Below, piece after piece: positions 25,681-25,708 of a stretch of 25,708 nt of DNA (positions are counted from its first letter, which is position 1; every line of letters starts with the position of its first letter). Source of the DNA: an uncultured Bacteroides sp. (GTDB lineage: Bacteria > Bacteroidota > Bacteroidia > Bacteroidales > Bacteroidaceae); NCBI GenBank assembly GCA_905198575.1, contig CAJKDC010000030.1:1-25708 (forward strand), written 5' to 3'. The notes under the pieces are model-generated. The model made no database searches. It was not told the DNA's origin and saw only the letters and a list, made by a program, of their open reading frames with translations. A program made the position numbers and the translations under genes.

Positions 25681-25708
25681 TAAATTAAAATTAAACATAG
25701 AATCGGCA

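Noticed and set aside
1..25708. CRISPR array, tRNA/rRNA genes, phage or plasmid functions
   Set aside because: No regularly spaced repeats, no tRNA or rRNA-like stretches and no phage or replication proteins were seen. The only mobile element is the IS at 12342-13369.

Overview
The window looks like a chromosomal segment of a gut-type member of the Bacteroidales (Bacteroides/Phocaeicola-like). It is AT-rich and its genes mostly lack a clear Shine-Dalgarno sequence. One promoter candidate matches the Bacteroides -7 consensus TAnnTTTG. Ten of the eleven complete genes encode exported proteins that act on, or probably act on, glycans, all on the plus strand in tight tandem runs. This is the accessory-enzyme part of a polysaccharide utilization locus (PUL) or of several adjacent ones. 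No SusC/SusD pair, sulfatase, sigma/anti-sigma pair or hybrid two-component regulator lies in the window, so the transport and sensing parts must be outside it if they exist.

Layout. (1) 74-6162 is a probable four-gene unit: a beta-helix protein with a C-terminal PDZ domain, a GH43-like beta-propeller protein, a secreted calcineurin-type phosphoesterase, and a TlpA-like thioredoxin lipoprotein with a DUF4369-type N-terminus. (2) 6163-6527 is intergenic, with a hairpin terminator and promoter candidates. (3) 6528-12228 holds a GH110 alpha-1,3-galactosidase, a compact GH101-like protein and a GH89 alpha-N-acetylglucosaminidase, closed by a perfect 10-bp-arm hairpin. (4) 12342-13369 is an IS982-type insertion sequence on the opposite strand. 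Its transposase carries one in-frame stop. It inserted at the start codon of the next gene and duplicated that codon. (5) 13371-16391 is a large TIM-barrel, DUF6067/GH123-N-like putative glycosidase with a strong terminator behind it. (6) 16588-25582 is a four-gene unit with its own promoter candidate: a divergent GH95-like lipoprotein, an unclassified lipoprotein with a GH20-type N-terminal fold, a second beta-helix protein, and a GH2 enzyme. A terminator closes it.

How the genes may work together (inference). Alpha-1,3-Gal removal (GH110), alpha-GlcNAc removal (GH89), alpha-fucose or related removal (GH95-like, possibly GH141-like), beta-Gal-type hydrolysis (GH2) and alpha-GalNAc-directed activity (GH101-like) together fit stepwise trimming of capped host mucin O-glycans. 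The beta-propeller, the two beta-helix proteins, the 691-residue lipoprotein and the 1006-residue protein have no function that can be read from sequence alone. They are the best places to look for new enzymology.
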